Origin: Hoeflea sp. YIM 152468
GTDB lineage: Bacteria > Pseudomonadota > Alphaproteobacteria > Rhizobiales > Rhizobiaceae
NCBI RefSeq assembly: GCF_029210485.1
Contig: NZ_JARGET010000003.1
Coordinates: 1-64,000, forward strand
Direction: 5' to 3'
DNA length: 64,000 bases
The notes below the pieces were generated by a model. It searched no databases and was not told the origin of the DNA. It saw only the letters and a list, made by a program, of their open reading frames with translations. The position numbers were made by a program, and so were the translations under genes. Positions 56,232 through 64,000 of this stretch are shown here, one piece after another; within the stretch, counting starts at the first letter, position 1; each line of letters begins with the position of its first letter.

Positions 56232-57047
56232 TCAGACCATTGCCATAACGCGGGCCGGGCCACCGGTGCCATTCCGGTGCTTGGGTGCACCGACAAACAG
56301 CGTTGCGCCCGATGCCGGAAGGTCATCGAGATTGGCCAGATTCTCGATGCCAAAGCGGCCGCTCGGGAGCCAGGAATAATGCACCGCGAAATCCGCCGAA
56401 TTTCCCGGATCAAGCGACAAGGTGTCAACGCCGATTGAGCCGGCACCCATTTCCATCAGCATGTCGGTCGCAGCCTTGGAAAAGCCGGGGAAGGCAAAAT
56501 TGCCATCCGCATCATTGCGGTAGCTCGGATCGCCAATCTTGTTCTGCCAGCCGGAATTCATCGCCATGCAGGCGCCTTCAGGGATATCGCCATGGGCGCT
56601 GACATACGACTCGATGTCCTCGGGTTCGACCATGGCATTGGGTTCGTCAGCGGCCTTGGCCTTGATGTCGATGATGCACAGCGGACAGACCAGATTTTGC
56701 GGATCGAGCTCCGCCACCGAGGTTCCATCCTTGGAAAAGTGCAGCGGCGCGTCGACATGGGTACCGGAATGCTCAAAAATCGTCAGTTCCCATATCTGGT
56801 AGCCGGATTTGTCGAAATTGACGTTTTCCGTGTAGAGAATTCCCGGCTTCCCATCAAAGGTCGGGAACTTCTCATCAAGGGTGTAGGTCAGATCGACCAC
56901 TTTGCCTTTCGCCTGAGCAAGCGCCGGACGGGCTGACATGGCGCCGGCTGCGGTGACCGCAAACCCTGCGGCGGCCGTCTTCCTGAAGAAATCACGGCGC
57001 GACAGCATTGAGGCTTTCACGTTATCAATGACACACACATGGCACAT
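56232..57047 (-). CDS. Tat-exported cyclase family protein (kynurenine formamidase-like)
   Basis: The protein has 271 residues. The N-terminus MCHVCVIDNVKASMLSRRDF contains a CxxC before the twin-arginine motif SRRDFFRK, and the hydrophobic stretch AGFAVTAAGAMSARPALA follows. The catalytic domain has the cyclase motif HSGTHVDAPLHF with metal-binding His and Asp residues. Related enzymes hydrolyse N-formylkynurenine or similar amides, but the substrate is unknown. Tat export implies periplasmic folding. The N-terminal extension with two cysteines is unusual. Confidence 0.85.
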   Translation of the reverse strand: MCHVCVIDNVKASMLSRRDFFRKTAAAGFAVTAAGAMSARPALAQAKGKVVDLTYTLDEKFPTFDGKPGILYTENVNFDKSGYQIWELTIFEHSGTHVDAPLHFSKDGTSVAELDPQNLVCPLCIIDIKAKAADEPNAMVEPEDIESYVSAHGDIPEGACMAMNSGWQNKIGDPSYRNDADGNFAFPGFSKAATDMLMEMGAGSIGVDTLSLDPGNSADFAVHYSWLPSGRFGIENLANLDDLPASGATLFVGAPKHRNGTGGPARVMAMV

Positions 57048-57636
57048 GCGGGTTCTCCTCCCCTGGTTTTGGCGCTGCGAAAACGTCAGAGTTTCCCCAT
57101 CACCTTCTGCTGCATTCCATGGTCTACGCGCCCGCCCGCCAGCGGCATGAGCGAGGCATCGCGTTCAGTTTCAACACGCGATAGGCGGCGGGACGATGGC
57201 GATACCGGGCCGGAGCGCACACACCTTACATTTTCAGGCACGTGTCTGCGTTTGCGCGATCCGTCCCCTTCTCAACGCCACACCAGCACGCCTGCTCCGG
57301 TGGGCTGTATGCGGTTCAGTTTTGCCAACTGGAACCATGGCGCCATCGCCGAGCTTTCGCGTGTCCGGCCTGATCATCGTAAAAGCCACGCGCCGGCGCA
57401 AGTGGCTTTTGCTCGGGTGGACAGGCTCACGGCATTCGCCGTCACCTCCGGTGGGGTCGCAGCCGCTTTGTCGGGTTCTCGTGCACAAAGGCTTGATTTC
57501 GTGCAGCGCAGACTGCACCAGGCCCGGCCTGAATGGCAGCCACGCAGTTTGAACCGCTGCATGCCAAATGGAACCAAATCCGGATTGCGACGTTGATCCT
57601 TTGAAATAATGACAGATCGACGCGAAAGGACTGACC
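57048..57636. other. Gene-free stretch upstream of the cyclase gene
   Basis: These 589 bp contain several open frames of 100-185 codons on both strands, but none is supported by a ribosome binding site or a known family. The reading in one minus-strand frame is interrupted by several stops, as in a decayed gene. I cannot name its origin. Confidence 0.5.
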
Positions 57637-57747
57637 ATGTTGATTTCAACGCTTGCCCTCGCAATGAGCATCGCCATGATGGTGTCGGCCATCGTTATCC
57701 TGTATAATGAATCGGTGGCCGGAAAGCACCGGTCCGCGTTTGAGTAA
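57637..57747 (+). CDS. 36-residue membrane peptide
   Basis: ATG at 57637 follows AAAGGA at a good distance. The product is mostly one hydrophobic helix (LISTLALAMSIAMMVSAIVI), followed by LYNESVAGKHRSAFE. It is too short for family assignment. The codon choice and ribosome site suggest a real small protein. It lies 44 bp before the glycine-zipper lipoprotein gene and may share its transcript. Confidence 0.5.
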   Translation: MLISTLALAMSIAMMVSAIVILYNESVAGKHRSAFE

Positions 57748-57790
57748 ACCTGCCTCCGCTTAGCTGGTGCGCATCATTATGGAGCCTTTG

Positions 57791-58060
57791 ATGACTAAAC
57801 TCATTCTTTCCACCGTAGCAGCGGTAGCCCTTCTCGCGGCATCTGGCTGCACAACAACTGAAAAGCGGGCAGGAACCGGTGCGGCTGTCGGCGCAGGAAC
57901 GGGTGCCCTGATCGCCGCGGCGACAGGCAGCAGCGGTCGCGGCGTAGCTACCGGTGCACTGATTGGCGGCGCGGCAGGCGCATTGATCGGGGCTGCCACA
58001 ACTCCGGGCCAGTGCCGTTATCGCGACGCCTATGGCCGGATTTACGAAGCCGCCTGCTGA
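57791..58060 (+). CDS. Glycine-zipper lipoprotein, 17-kDa-antigen/YMGG-like
   Basis: This 89-residue protein has a signal peptide with lipobox AASGC at residues 17-21. A Gly/Ala-rich zipper follows (GAAVGAGTGALIAAATGSSG and GALIGGAAGALIGAAT), and the end is CRYRDAYGRIYEAAC. Such proteins insert in the outer membrane as small lipoproteins. ATG 57791 has GGAG; a frame extends 8 codons upstream. A strong terminator follows. Confidence 0.9.
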   Translation: MTKLILSTVAAVALLAASGCTTTEKRAGTGAAVGAGTGALIAAATGSSGRGVATGALIGGAAGALIGAATTPGQCRYRDAYGRIYEAAC

Positions 58061-58084
58061 TTTCGTAACGGGTCAGACTTTCAG

Positions 58085-58123
58085 GGCCGTATCCCGGTGC
58101 AAGCCATGGGATACGGCCTTTTT
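58085..58123 (+). terminator. Rho-independent terminator of the lipoprotein gene
   Basis: GGCCGTATCCC and GGGATACGGCC form an 11-bp stem with a loop of about 12 nt, followed by TTTTT. It lies 24 bp after the stop codon. Confidence 0.93.
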
Positions 58124-58192
58124 GATTCTGGAGCAGGCTGTTGGACAAAGCCGTGCCCGGAACACCTTCAATGCGCCTTGCGATTGATGGGA

Positions 58193-59299
58193 TCAGCCAG
58201 CGAGAAACGCGGAATCGTAGCTCAGACGGCGTATGCGGCCATTGCCAAAATGCAGTGTCAGCACGTCCGTGTCGGCCGCCACCTTGAGCACGCGGCCCTC
58301 CCCCGGCTCGGCTGAACAGGCCCCGACCACCTGCCGGATCACGATTTTCCGCTCGGCGGCGAGATCAAATGCAGTGGCAATTCCTGCGCGGGTAAAATCA
58401 TTCTCGCGGCAGGATTCGGCATGGCCAAGCGGCGACGCGCGTGCATCCTCAATCCCGAGAACACCTTTGTGCCGGCCCGACCATGGCGCGTAATCGCGTC
58501 CGCCATTGCTCATCCACAGCATGGTAAGCGGCAGCACCTCAGGACGCTTGAGCACGATGACATGATCGCGTTCGGCCCTGCGGCTGACCACCGTCCAGCC
58601 CAGCGCGTCGGGTGCAGAGCCGCGCCGCTTTTCGGCCAGGACAACAAAATCCTCGTGATTGAGGCCGATCGGATAGGCTGTGAGATCCGCTGTTCCGCCA
58701 TCGGCCAGCGGGAAGACTGTCAGGTCCGAACCCGACGCCGGATAGGCAAGAATGGAGCGGCCGCGGGCGGGATCTGTTTCCAATGGCTCAGCCGGCGACT
58801 GAGCGTTTTGCTTGGGCGAGAACGCCAGTGAACCTCCAGCGGCCATGTGCACCATGACGTGATGGGCAGCGGAGACAGCCCCTGCCCCGCCGGTAAAACT
58901 GTGCTCCTGATAGAGGAATGGATGACCGGTAACGAGCGTGAGCCGCTTTTCAACGCGGGCACCCATGACCCGCTTGCGGAGCCGGAACACCAGGCTCGCC
59001 CGGCCATCCTGGCTGACAGTCTCGATGTGATCCCATTCGCTGTTGGCGGGCCACCCGTGCGACGGCGCCGGTTCGAGATCGTTGCGCCCGAACGGGGCGC
59101 AGAAGAAATCGCCCGACAGATGCTTTACATTCGGGGCCGTTGCATGGGGAAACTCAGCATTCGCGTCATCCACCCAGGCTGCCCGATGCAGCGGGGTGAG
59201 AGTCCGATCGCCGTCCTGGATCTTCAACTCCGCGATATGGCCAACGCTTACGTCAATGCTCACGGCAACAGGGCCAAGATCGAGAGTGGGATTGGTCAT
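58193..59299 (-). CDS. Aldose 1-epimerase-like (galactose mutarotase fold) protein
   Basis: This 368-residue protein has the beta-sandwich profile of aldose epimerases (LHRAAWVDDANAEFPHATAP near the start; ALGWTVVSRRAERD and SNGGRDYAPWSGRHKGVLGI later). The histidine residues of the classical active site cannot be placed with confidence, so it may bind or epimerise sugars without being a proven mutarotase. A sugar epimerase gene lies 1.5 kb away. No close partner is on its strand. Confidence 0.7.
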   Translation of the reverse strand: MTNPTLDLGPVAVSIDVSVGHIAELKIQDGDRTLTPLHRAAWVDDANAEFPHATAPNVKHLSGDFFCAPFGRNDLEPAPSHGWPANSEWDHIETVSQDGRASLVFRLRKRVMGARVEKRLTLVTGHPFLYQEHSFTGGAGAVSAAHHVMVHMAAGGSLAFSPKQNAQSPAEPLETDPARGRSILAYPASGSDLTVFPLADGGTADLTAYPIGLNHEDFVVLAEKRRGSAPDALGWTVVSRRAERDHVIVLKRPEVLPLTMLWMSNGGRDYAPWSGRHKGVLGIEDARASPLGHAESCRENDFTRAGIATAFDLAAERKIVIRQVVGACSAEPGEGRVLKVAADTDVLTLHFGNGRIRRLSYDSAFLAG

Positions 59300-59559
59300 C
59301 GTGAATTCCGCCGTGAACTTCTCACTTACTACAGCTCCATCCGTAACCGTGGCAACCGCAGTCTCTGCGCCAGGGTTGGCCTGGACAGGACCCTGGGCTG
59401 GATATCAAGGGTTTGTAGTCCGAGCCGGATCTGGTATTGGCTGCCTCTTGCCGAATACCTGTCGCCGCAGACCGTCGTCGGGCGGACGATCTGCTGCTTG
59501 CATAGATCCACAAAGATGCAGCATCCGCATGATCGGGACGGGGCCAAACCGGAGTGTTT

Positions 59560-60750
59560 ATGACACCAGTGCTCAAATCGGACGTCGTGGTGCTGGGCGC
59601 AGGTGCTGCCGGCATGATGTGTGCCATCGAAGCCGCCCGCCGCGGCCGCTGCGTAACCGTGATTGATCATGCGCGCGCACCCGGCGAAAAAATACGGATT
59701 TCCGGTGGCGGCCGCTGCAACTTCACCAACATGCACTGCACCCCGGCCAATTTCATCTCCAGCAACCGGCATTTTGCCATCTCGGCGCTTGCCTCGTTCA
59801 CCCAGCATGATTTCATCGACCGGGTCAGAGCCCGCGGCATTGCGTTTCACGAAAAGACACTGGGGCAGCTGTTTTGTGACGGATCGGCGCGCGACATCAT
59901 CACCATGCTGACCGATGACATGCGTGATGCCGGGGCGCGGCTGGAACTGGCGACTGATATTCACGAGGTCGGCAGGCTGGACACCGGCTTCGAGATCCGG
60001 ACCAGCGGCGGCACCTGGCAGGCACAATCGGTGGTTGTCGCCACAGGCGGCAAATCGATCCCGAAGATGGGAGCCACCGGCTTTGGTTATGACATTGCCA
60101 ACAAATTCGGACACGCCATCACCGAGACCCGCGCCGGGCTGGTGCCTTTCACCTGGGCTTCGAACATGCATGACAGCTGGGGCGGCCTGTCCGGTGTATC
60201 GCTTGACGTGCACGCCGCGTGCAACGGCACCTCGTTTGATGAGGCGATGCTGTTCACCCATCGGGGCCTGTCCGGCCCGGCAATGCTGCAGGTCTCATCC
60301 TATTGGCGCGAGGGTGACAGCGTTACCATCGATCTGTCTCCCGGCTTCGATCTGGCGGGCCACGTGAAGGCCGAGCGCGCCAACCGGCCGAAAGTCTCGA
60401 TCTGGACGGTGCTGAGCGAGGTCCTGCCCAAGAGACTGGCGCAGCAACTGGGCGCAAAGGCGGGCACGGAAGCATGCAGGCTGGCGGACTTGAGCAATGC
60501 TGCGATTGAAGAGATAGTGGACGGAGTCCGGGCGTTCAGCATTGTTCCCGGCGGCACCGAAGGTTACCGGACGGCGGAGGTGACGCTGGGCGGCGTCGAC
60601 ACTGCCCAGATCAATCAGAAGACCATGGAAAGCCGGCACGTTCCGGGCCTGCATTTCATCGGTGAAGTCATGGATGTGACCGGACATCTGGGCGGACATA
60701 ATTTTCAGTGGGCGTGGTCCTCAGGGGCCGCTGCAGGGCGGAGTGTGTGA
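59560..60750 (+). CDS. NAD(P)/FAD-dependent oxidoreductase, HI0933/YhiN family
   Basis: The protein has 396 residues. VVVLGAGAAGMMCAIEAARR binds FAD, GEKIRISGGGRCNFTN is the family signature, and VVATGGKSIPKMGATG and LHFIGEVMDVTGHLGGHNFQ complete the Rossmann parts. Function is unknown in the family. The ATG at 59560 has GGAG; a GTG at 59554 is an alternative. It is followed 22 bp later by the epimerase gene. Confidence 0.9.
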   Translation: MTPVLKSDVVVLGAGAAGMMCAIEAARRGRCVTVIDHARAPGEKIRISGGGRCNFTNMHCTPANFISSNRHFAISALASFTQHDFIDRVRARGIAFHEKTLGQLFCDGSARDIITMLTDDMRDAGARLELATDIHEVGRLDTGFEIRTSGGTWQAQSVVVATGGKSIPKMGATGFGYDIANKFGHAITETRAGLVPFTWASNMHDSWGGLSGVSLDVHAACNGTSFDEAMLFTHRGLSGPAMLQVSSYWREGDSVTIDLSPGFDLAGHVKAERANRPKVSIWTVLSEVLPKRLAQQLGAKAGTEACRLADLSNAAIEEIVDGVRAFSIVPGGTEGYRTAEVTLGGVDTAQINQKTMESRHVPGLHFIGEVMDVTGHLGGHNFQWAWSSGAAAGRSV

Positions 60751-60772
60751 CCGCACGATCAAGGAGACGAAA

Positions 60773-61657
60773 ATGCGCATATTGTTCACCGGAGGTTCCG
60801 GCAAGGCCGGACGGCATGTGGTTCCCTATCTGGTTGACCGCGGCCACCATGTGGTCAATGTCGACCTGACACCGCTTGACCATCCCGGCGTCGACAATCT
60901 GACCGCCGACATCACCGATTCCGGACAGATGTTCAACGTCATGTCGAGCTACGCCAATTTCGAAGAGCTGGAACCGGGAACCGGCGTCCCGAAATTTGAT
61001 GCAGTGGTGCATTTTGCCGCCGTGCCGCGCATTCTCATCCGCCCGGACAACGAGACATTCCGGATCAACACCATCGGCACCTACAATGTGCTCGAAGCGG
61101 CGGTGAAACTCGGCATCGGCAAGATCATCATCGCCTCATCGGAAACAACTTACGGCGTCTGCTTCGCTGACGGAGAGGCGAGCCCTCAATCGCTGCCGGT
61201 CGAAGAAGACATGGATGTCAATCCGATGGATTCCTACGGCATGTCCAAAGTCATCAACGAACAGACAGCACGCGGCTTCCAGCGTCGATCGGGGTTCGAC
61301 ATCTATGCGCTGAGAATTGGCAATGTGATGGAACCGGACGAATATGAGCGGTTCCCCGGCTTCTTTGCCGATCCCGGCGTCCGCCGGCGTAACATCTTCT
61401 GCTATATCGATGCGCGCGATCTGGGCCAGATTGTTGACCGGTGCCTGACCACGGACGGGCTCGGGTTCCAGATCTTCAACGCCGGCAACGACACCAATTC
61501 GGTTGACATGCCGACAGCCGAAATCGCCCGGCAGTTTTTCCCCGGCGTGCCATTCAGCCGCGAGATGGGCGAACATGAAGCGCTGTATTCAAACCGGAAG
61601 ATCCGCGAGATGCTCGGGTTTTCCGAGGAGCACAACTGGCGCAAACACGTGAAGTGA
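60773..61657 (+). CDS. NAD-dependent epimerase/dehydratase family protein
   Basis: The 294-residue extended SDR enzyme has LFTGGSGKAGRHVVPYL as nucleotide-binding motif, ASSETTYGVC with the catalytic Ser/Thr, and DSYGMSKVINEQTA with the YxxxK pair. The substrate is probably a nucleotide sugar or a sugar acid. ATG 60773 follows AAGGAGACG. It likely forms an operon with the YhiN-type gene. Confidence 0.9.
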   Translation: MRILFTGGSGKAGRHVVPYLVDRGHHVVNVDLTPLDHPGVDNLTADITDSGQMFNVMSSYANFEELEPGTGVPKFDAVVHFAAVPRILIRPDNETFRINTIGTYNVLEAAVKLGIGKIIIASSETTYGVCFADGEASPQSLPVEEDMDVNPMDSYGMSKVINEQTARGFQRRSGFDIYALRIGNVMEPDEYERFPGFFADPGVRRRNIFCYIDARDLGQIVDRCLTTDGLGFQIFNAGNDTNSVDMPTAEIARQFFPGVPFSREMGEHEALYSNRKIREMLGFSEEHNWRKHVK

Positions 61658-62146
61658 CGCATGCGGCCAGCGCCCACGCCTGCGATGGCAAGGGGACGTC
61701 CAGGGCAAGCCCGGGACGCTGGCCCACCTGCACCGCCGGGCGTCGACGCCGGAGCATCGAGCCCTGACTGCCAAGGGCGTCTGCCAACAAGGCTGCCGAG
61801 AAAACCGCGCTCACAGCCAATTCCCGCGGACGCTCCATCAGGAACACGGTGATTGCCGTTTCTTGCGCGTGAACGCGCGGTCAAGCGGCCGGACTTGCGG
61901 CCAGCGCCAGTTTCCTCAGGCGCGATGACCGCTTGAGCTATGTAATCCTTGGCTGATTGAGCCCGCACTTCCGACAGGCAGGCAGACACGTGCTTTGATG
62001 GCATGATCAAACGCGTCTGCCCCCTGACTTCTGGGTGCCGCCTTTAGGTGTTTATTACGTATTTCGAATTTACTGTTGGCCGGAAACCTCGTCCGCTCAC
62101 GCCATGGGCGATCCATGGCCACCCATAGCCACACCATTGGAATGCT
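61658..62146. other. Gene-free stretch between epimerase and CHASE-GGDEF genes
   Basis: In these 489 bp I see only unsupported short open frames and no tRNA, hairpin or repeat. The AT-richer part near 62040-62075 may hold the promoter of the next gene. Confidence 0.5.
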
Positions 62147-64000
62147 ATGCCAGACAAGTCCCCACCCAGTTTCAACCGCGGTCTCTTCCTGCTAAGGCCG
62201 AGCGTCCTTGCCGCCGGCATTGCCCTTGTGGTCACGGTGGCCACCGGCATTTTCGCCGAACACCAGAATCGCCTGGTTCACCACCAGAGTGCCCGGGCTC
62301 AGGTCAGCGAGCAGCTTGGTCTGGTGCGCGCCAAACTGGAAGGCAATATCACCAGCAATATTCAACTTGTCCGCGGCCTCGTTTCAGTCATCGGCACCCA
62401 GCCGGACATGGACCAGGCACAGTTCAGCAGGATCGCCGCAGGCATTGTGGGAAAGCATTCGCAGCTGCGCAACATCGCGGGCGCCCCTGATCTGGTCATC
62501 AGCCTGATGTACCCGTTCAAGGGCAATGAGAAAGCCATCGGTCTGGATTATCGCCAGAATGAAAAGCAGCGTGACACCGCCCTGCAGGCAATCTACTCGC
62601 GCGAATTGGTGCTCGCCGGACCTGTCAACCTCCTGCAGGGCGGACAGGGGTTCATCGGCCGCTTTCCAGTGTTCATCGACGGCGCTGGCGGTGAGAGCAG
62701 ACTGTGGGGTCTGGTGTCTGCGGTCGTCGACGTTGAACGTCTTTATGAAGAGAGCGGCCTGCTCTCGCCCGATCTGCCCATCAGCATTGCCATCGTCGGC
62801 GACAGTTCGACCGGCAAGGATGGCGAGGTGTTCTTTGGATCAGAGACGATCCTTGACGCAGACCCGGTGGTCTCGCAGGTTTCGCTGCCGAACGGCAGTT
62901 GGAAAATCGCCGCCATTCCCGACGCTGGCTGGGCCGAAACACCTCCAAATACCTGGCAGATAAGACTGCTCATCCTGACCGGCGGTCTGCTGGTCATTCT
63001 GCCAATCTCCATTGCCGGGCATCTCTATGATCAGCGGCGGGCCTATATTCAGGAACTCAACCGCCGTCAGGGCGAAATGGAGAGGCTGTCGCAGCGGCTC
63101 GAACTGGCGCTCAGCACCTCCAAGATCGGCATTTGGGAGCTCAATCTGGATACCTCCGAATTAACCTGGGACAGACGGATGAGGGAGCTTTACGGCGTGC
63201 CGGAGAGCACCGATCAGGTGAGCATGGAAAGCTGGCTGTCTGCCTTGCACCCGGATGACCGGATCAAGGTCAAGGAGGAATTTGATCAAGCCATATCGAC
63301 AGACGGCCTTTACAATTCCGAGTTTCGACTTCTGACGCGCGAGGGCAATATCCGGTGGATTCGCGCCAGCGGCGCCGTCAACCAGAAGCTTTCCGGCGAG
63401 CGCTATATTGTCGGCGTCAACTGGGATGTCTCGGCTGATATCGAACTCAAGACCCATTTGCTGGCAGCCAAGCAGAATGCGGAGTTACGCAACAGCGAGC
63501 TCGAACAGGCACGTGCCCTGATGGAGCGCAACTCCCTGCATGACAGCCTTACCGGTCTGCCAAACCGCCGCTTTCTCGATGAGCAGCTTCTGGGCGGCCG
63601 CGCCGGCAAGACGGTCACGGCCCTGCTTCACATTGATCTGGACCGCTTCAAGCAGATCAACGACACCATGGGCCATGCGGCCGGAGACGCCATGCTTTCC
63701 CATGCGGCGTCGGTGTTGACCTCCAGCGTCCGTACAGGTGATTTTGTCGCCCGAATTGGCGGCGACGAATTCGTGATCGCCACCACGACGGAGGTTGGCG
63801 AGGAGCAATTGGCCTCGCTCGCCAACCGGGTGGTTGTAAAGATGCGCGAGCCGGTGGCCTATGAAGGCCATGAATGCCGGTTCGGTGTAAGCATCGGAAT
63901 TGCGATGGCAGACCCGAAGGAACCTGACTGCGGCAGGCGCCTGCTCGTGGACGCCGATATCGCGCTCTACCGTGCCAAGAGCAACGGCCGCAACCGGTTC
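62147..64000 (+). CDS. CHASE-PAS-GGDEF protein, cut by the window edge
   Basis: The 618 residues visible have no stop. A membrane helix (VLAAGIALVVTVATGIF, about 20-36), a periplasmic CHASE domain to about residue 240 (GLDYRQNEKQRDTALQAIY) and a second membrane helix near 268-290 come first. A PAS_3-like domain follows (about 315-420, EFRLLTREGNIRWIRASG), then a GGDEF domain with RIGGDEF near residue 538. The I-site RxxD is present as RTGD, so product inhibition is expected. An EAL domain may follow outside the window. It should make cyclic di-GMP in response to an extracellular signal. Confidence 0.9.
   Translation, partial: MPDKSPPSFNRGLFLLRPSVLAAGIALVVTVATGIFAEHQNRLVHHQSARAQVSEQLGLVRAKLEGNITSNIQLVRGLVSVIGTQPDMDQAQFSRIAAGIVGKHSQLRNIAGAPDLVISLMYPFKGNEKAIGLDYRQNEKQRDTALQAIYSRELVLAGPVNLLQGGQGFIGRFPVFIDGAGGESRLWGLVSAVVDVERLYEESGLLSPDLPISIAIVGDSSTGKDGEVFFGSETILDADPVVSQVSLPNGSWKIAAIPDAGWAETPPNTWQIRLLILTGGLLVILPISIAGHLYDQRRAYIQELNRRQGEMERLSQRLELALSTSKIGIWELNLDTSELTWDRRMRELYGVPESTDQVSMESWLSALHPDDRIKVKEEFDQAISTDGLYNSEFRLLTREGNIRWIRASGAVNQKLSGERYIVGVNWDVSADIELKTHLLAAKQNAELRNSELEQARALMERNSLHDSLTGLPNRRFLDEQLLGGRAGKTVTALLHIDLDRFKQINDTMGHAAGDAMLSHAASVLTSSVRTGDFVARIGGDEFVIATTTEVGEEQLASLANRVVVKMREPVAYEGHECRFGVSIGIAMADPKEPDCGRRLLVDADIALYRAKSNGRNRF

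Overview
The window looks like a chromosomal segment of an alphaproteobacterium of the order Rhizobiales (Hyphomicrobiales). A marine or soil Rhizobiaceae/Phyllobacteriaceae relative such as Hoeflea would fit, but the genus is a guess. Reasons: high G+C throughout; a separate F0 ATP synthase operon with b and b' subunits; GlyQ, BacA/SbmA, UgpBAEC and prenyl synthase proteins of rhizobial type; a rhizobial sigma-70 promoter (CTTGAC-N17-CTATGT) before atpI. I see no phage, transposase, plasmid, CRISPR, rRNA or tRNA genes. Nearly all of it is ordinary, tightly packed core and catabolic gene content.

Region by region. 0-0.4 kb: two tandem 128-bp units, each carrying a copy of the 5' end of glyS. 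0.4-9 kb: VOC protein, DUF2207 and LemA membrane proteins, a diguanylate cyclase with a duplicated sensor domain, glyQ, a small membrane protein, an S49 protease, a TrmN6-like methyltransferase and a DUF2007 protein. 9-15.8 kb: polyprenyl diphosphate synthase, a TPR protein overlapping ispE, a glycosyltransferase, a radical SAM protein and rnhB. 15.8-18.6 kb: the atpI-B-E-b'-b operon with promoter and terminator. 18.9-24 kb: SleB-type cell-wall hydrolase, der plus a TPR membrane protein, NnrU and a DksA-like zinc finger. 24-29.5 kb: polysaccharide deacetylase, SbmA/BacA, a betaine-type BCCT transporter and an MFS transporter.

29.6-46 kb is the most coherent block. It holds bdhA and a patatin-like lipase, xdhABC, the ugpBAEC glycerol-3-phosphate importer on the opposite strand with a likely Pho box, puuD-guaD, and a puuE-uraD-allA-uraH operon. 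Together xdh, guaD, puuD, uraH, uraD, puuE and allA take guanine, hypoxanthine and xanthine through urate and allantoin, and then ureidoglycolate to glyoxylate. The allantoate-degrading step is not in the window.

46-54.8 kb: a split MnmC-like pair (FAD oxidoreductase and MnmD methyltransferase) whose start codons overlap on opposite strands, a 1355-residue multi-PAS hybrid histidine kinase, a non-pyrrolysine MttB-family methyltransferase and a DMT exporter. 55-58 kb: small proteins (DUF1127-like, LprI-like, a 36-residue membrane peptide, a glycine-zipper lipoprotein) and a Tat-exported cyclase. 58-64 kb: a mutarotase-like protein, a YhiN-type flavoprotein, a sugar epimerase, and a CHASE-PAS-GGDEF protein cut by the right edge.

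Three copies of an interspersed hairpin repeat (about 95 bp) lie at 20.3, 23.8 and 55.0 kb, two of them touching stop codons. I found no clearly new multi-gene system. The most unusual items are the glyS-start repeats, the overlapping divergent starts of the mnmC-like/mnmD pair, the duplicated sensor domain of the first GGDEF protein, the purine/PHB/phosphate gene interleaving, and the small-protein locus with its own promoter palindrome.
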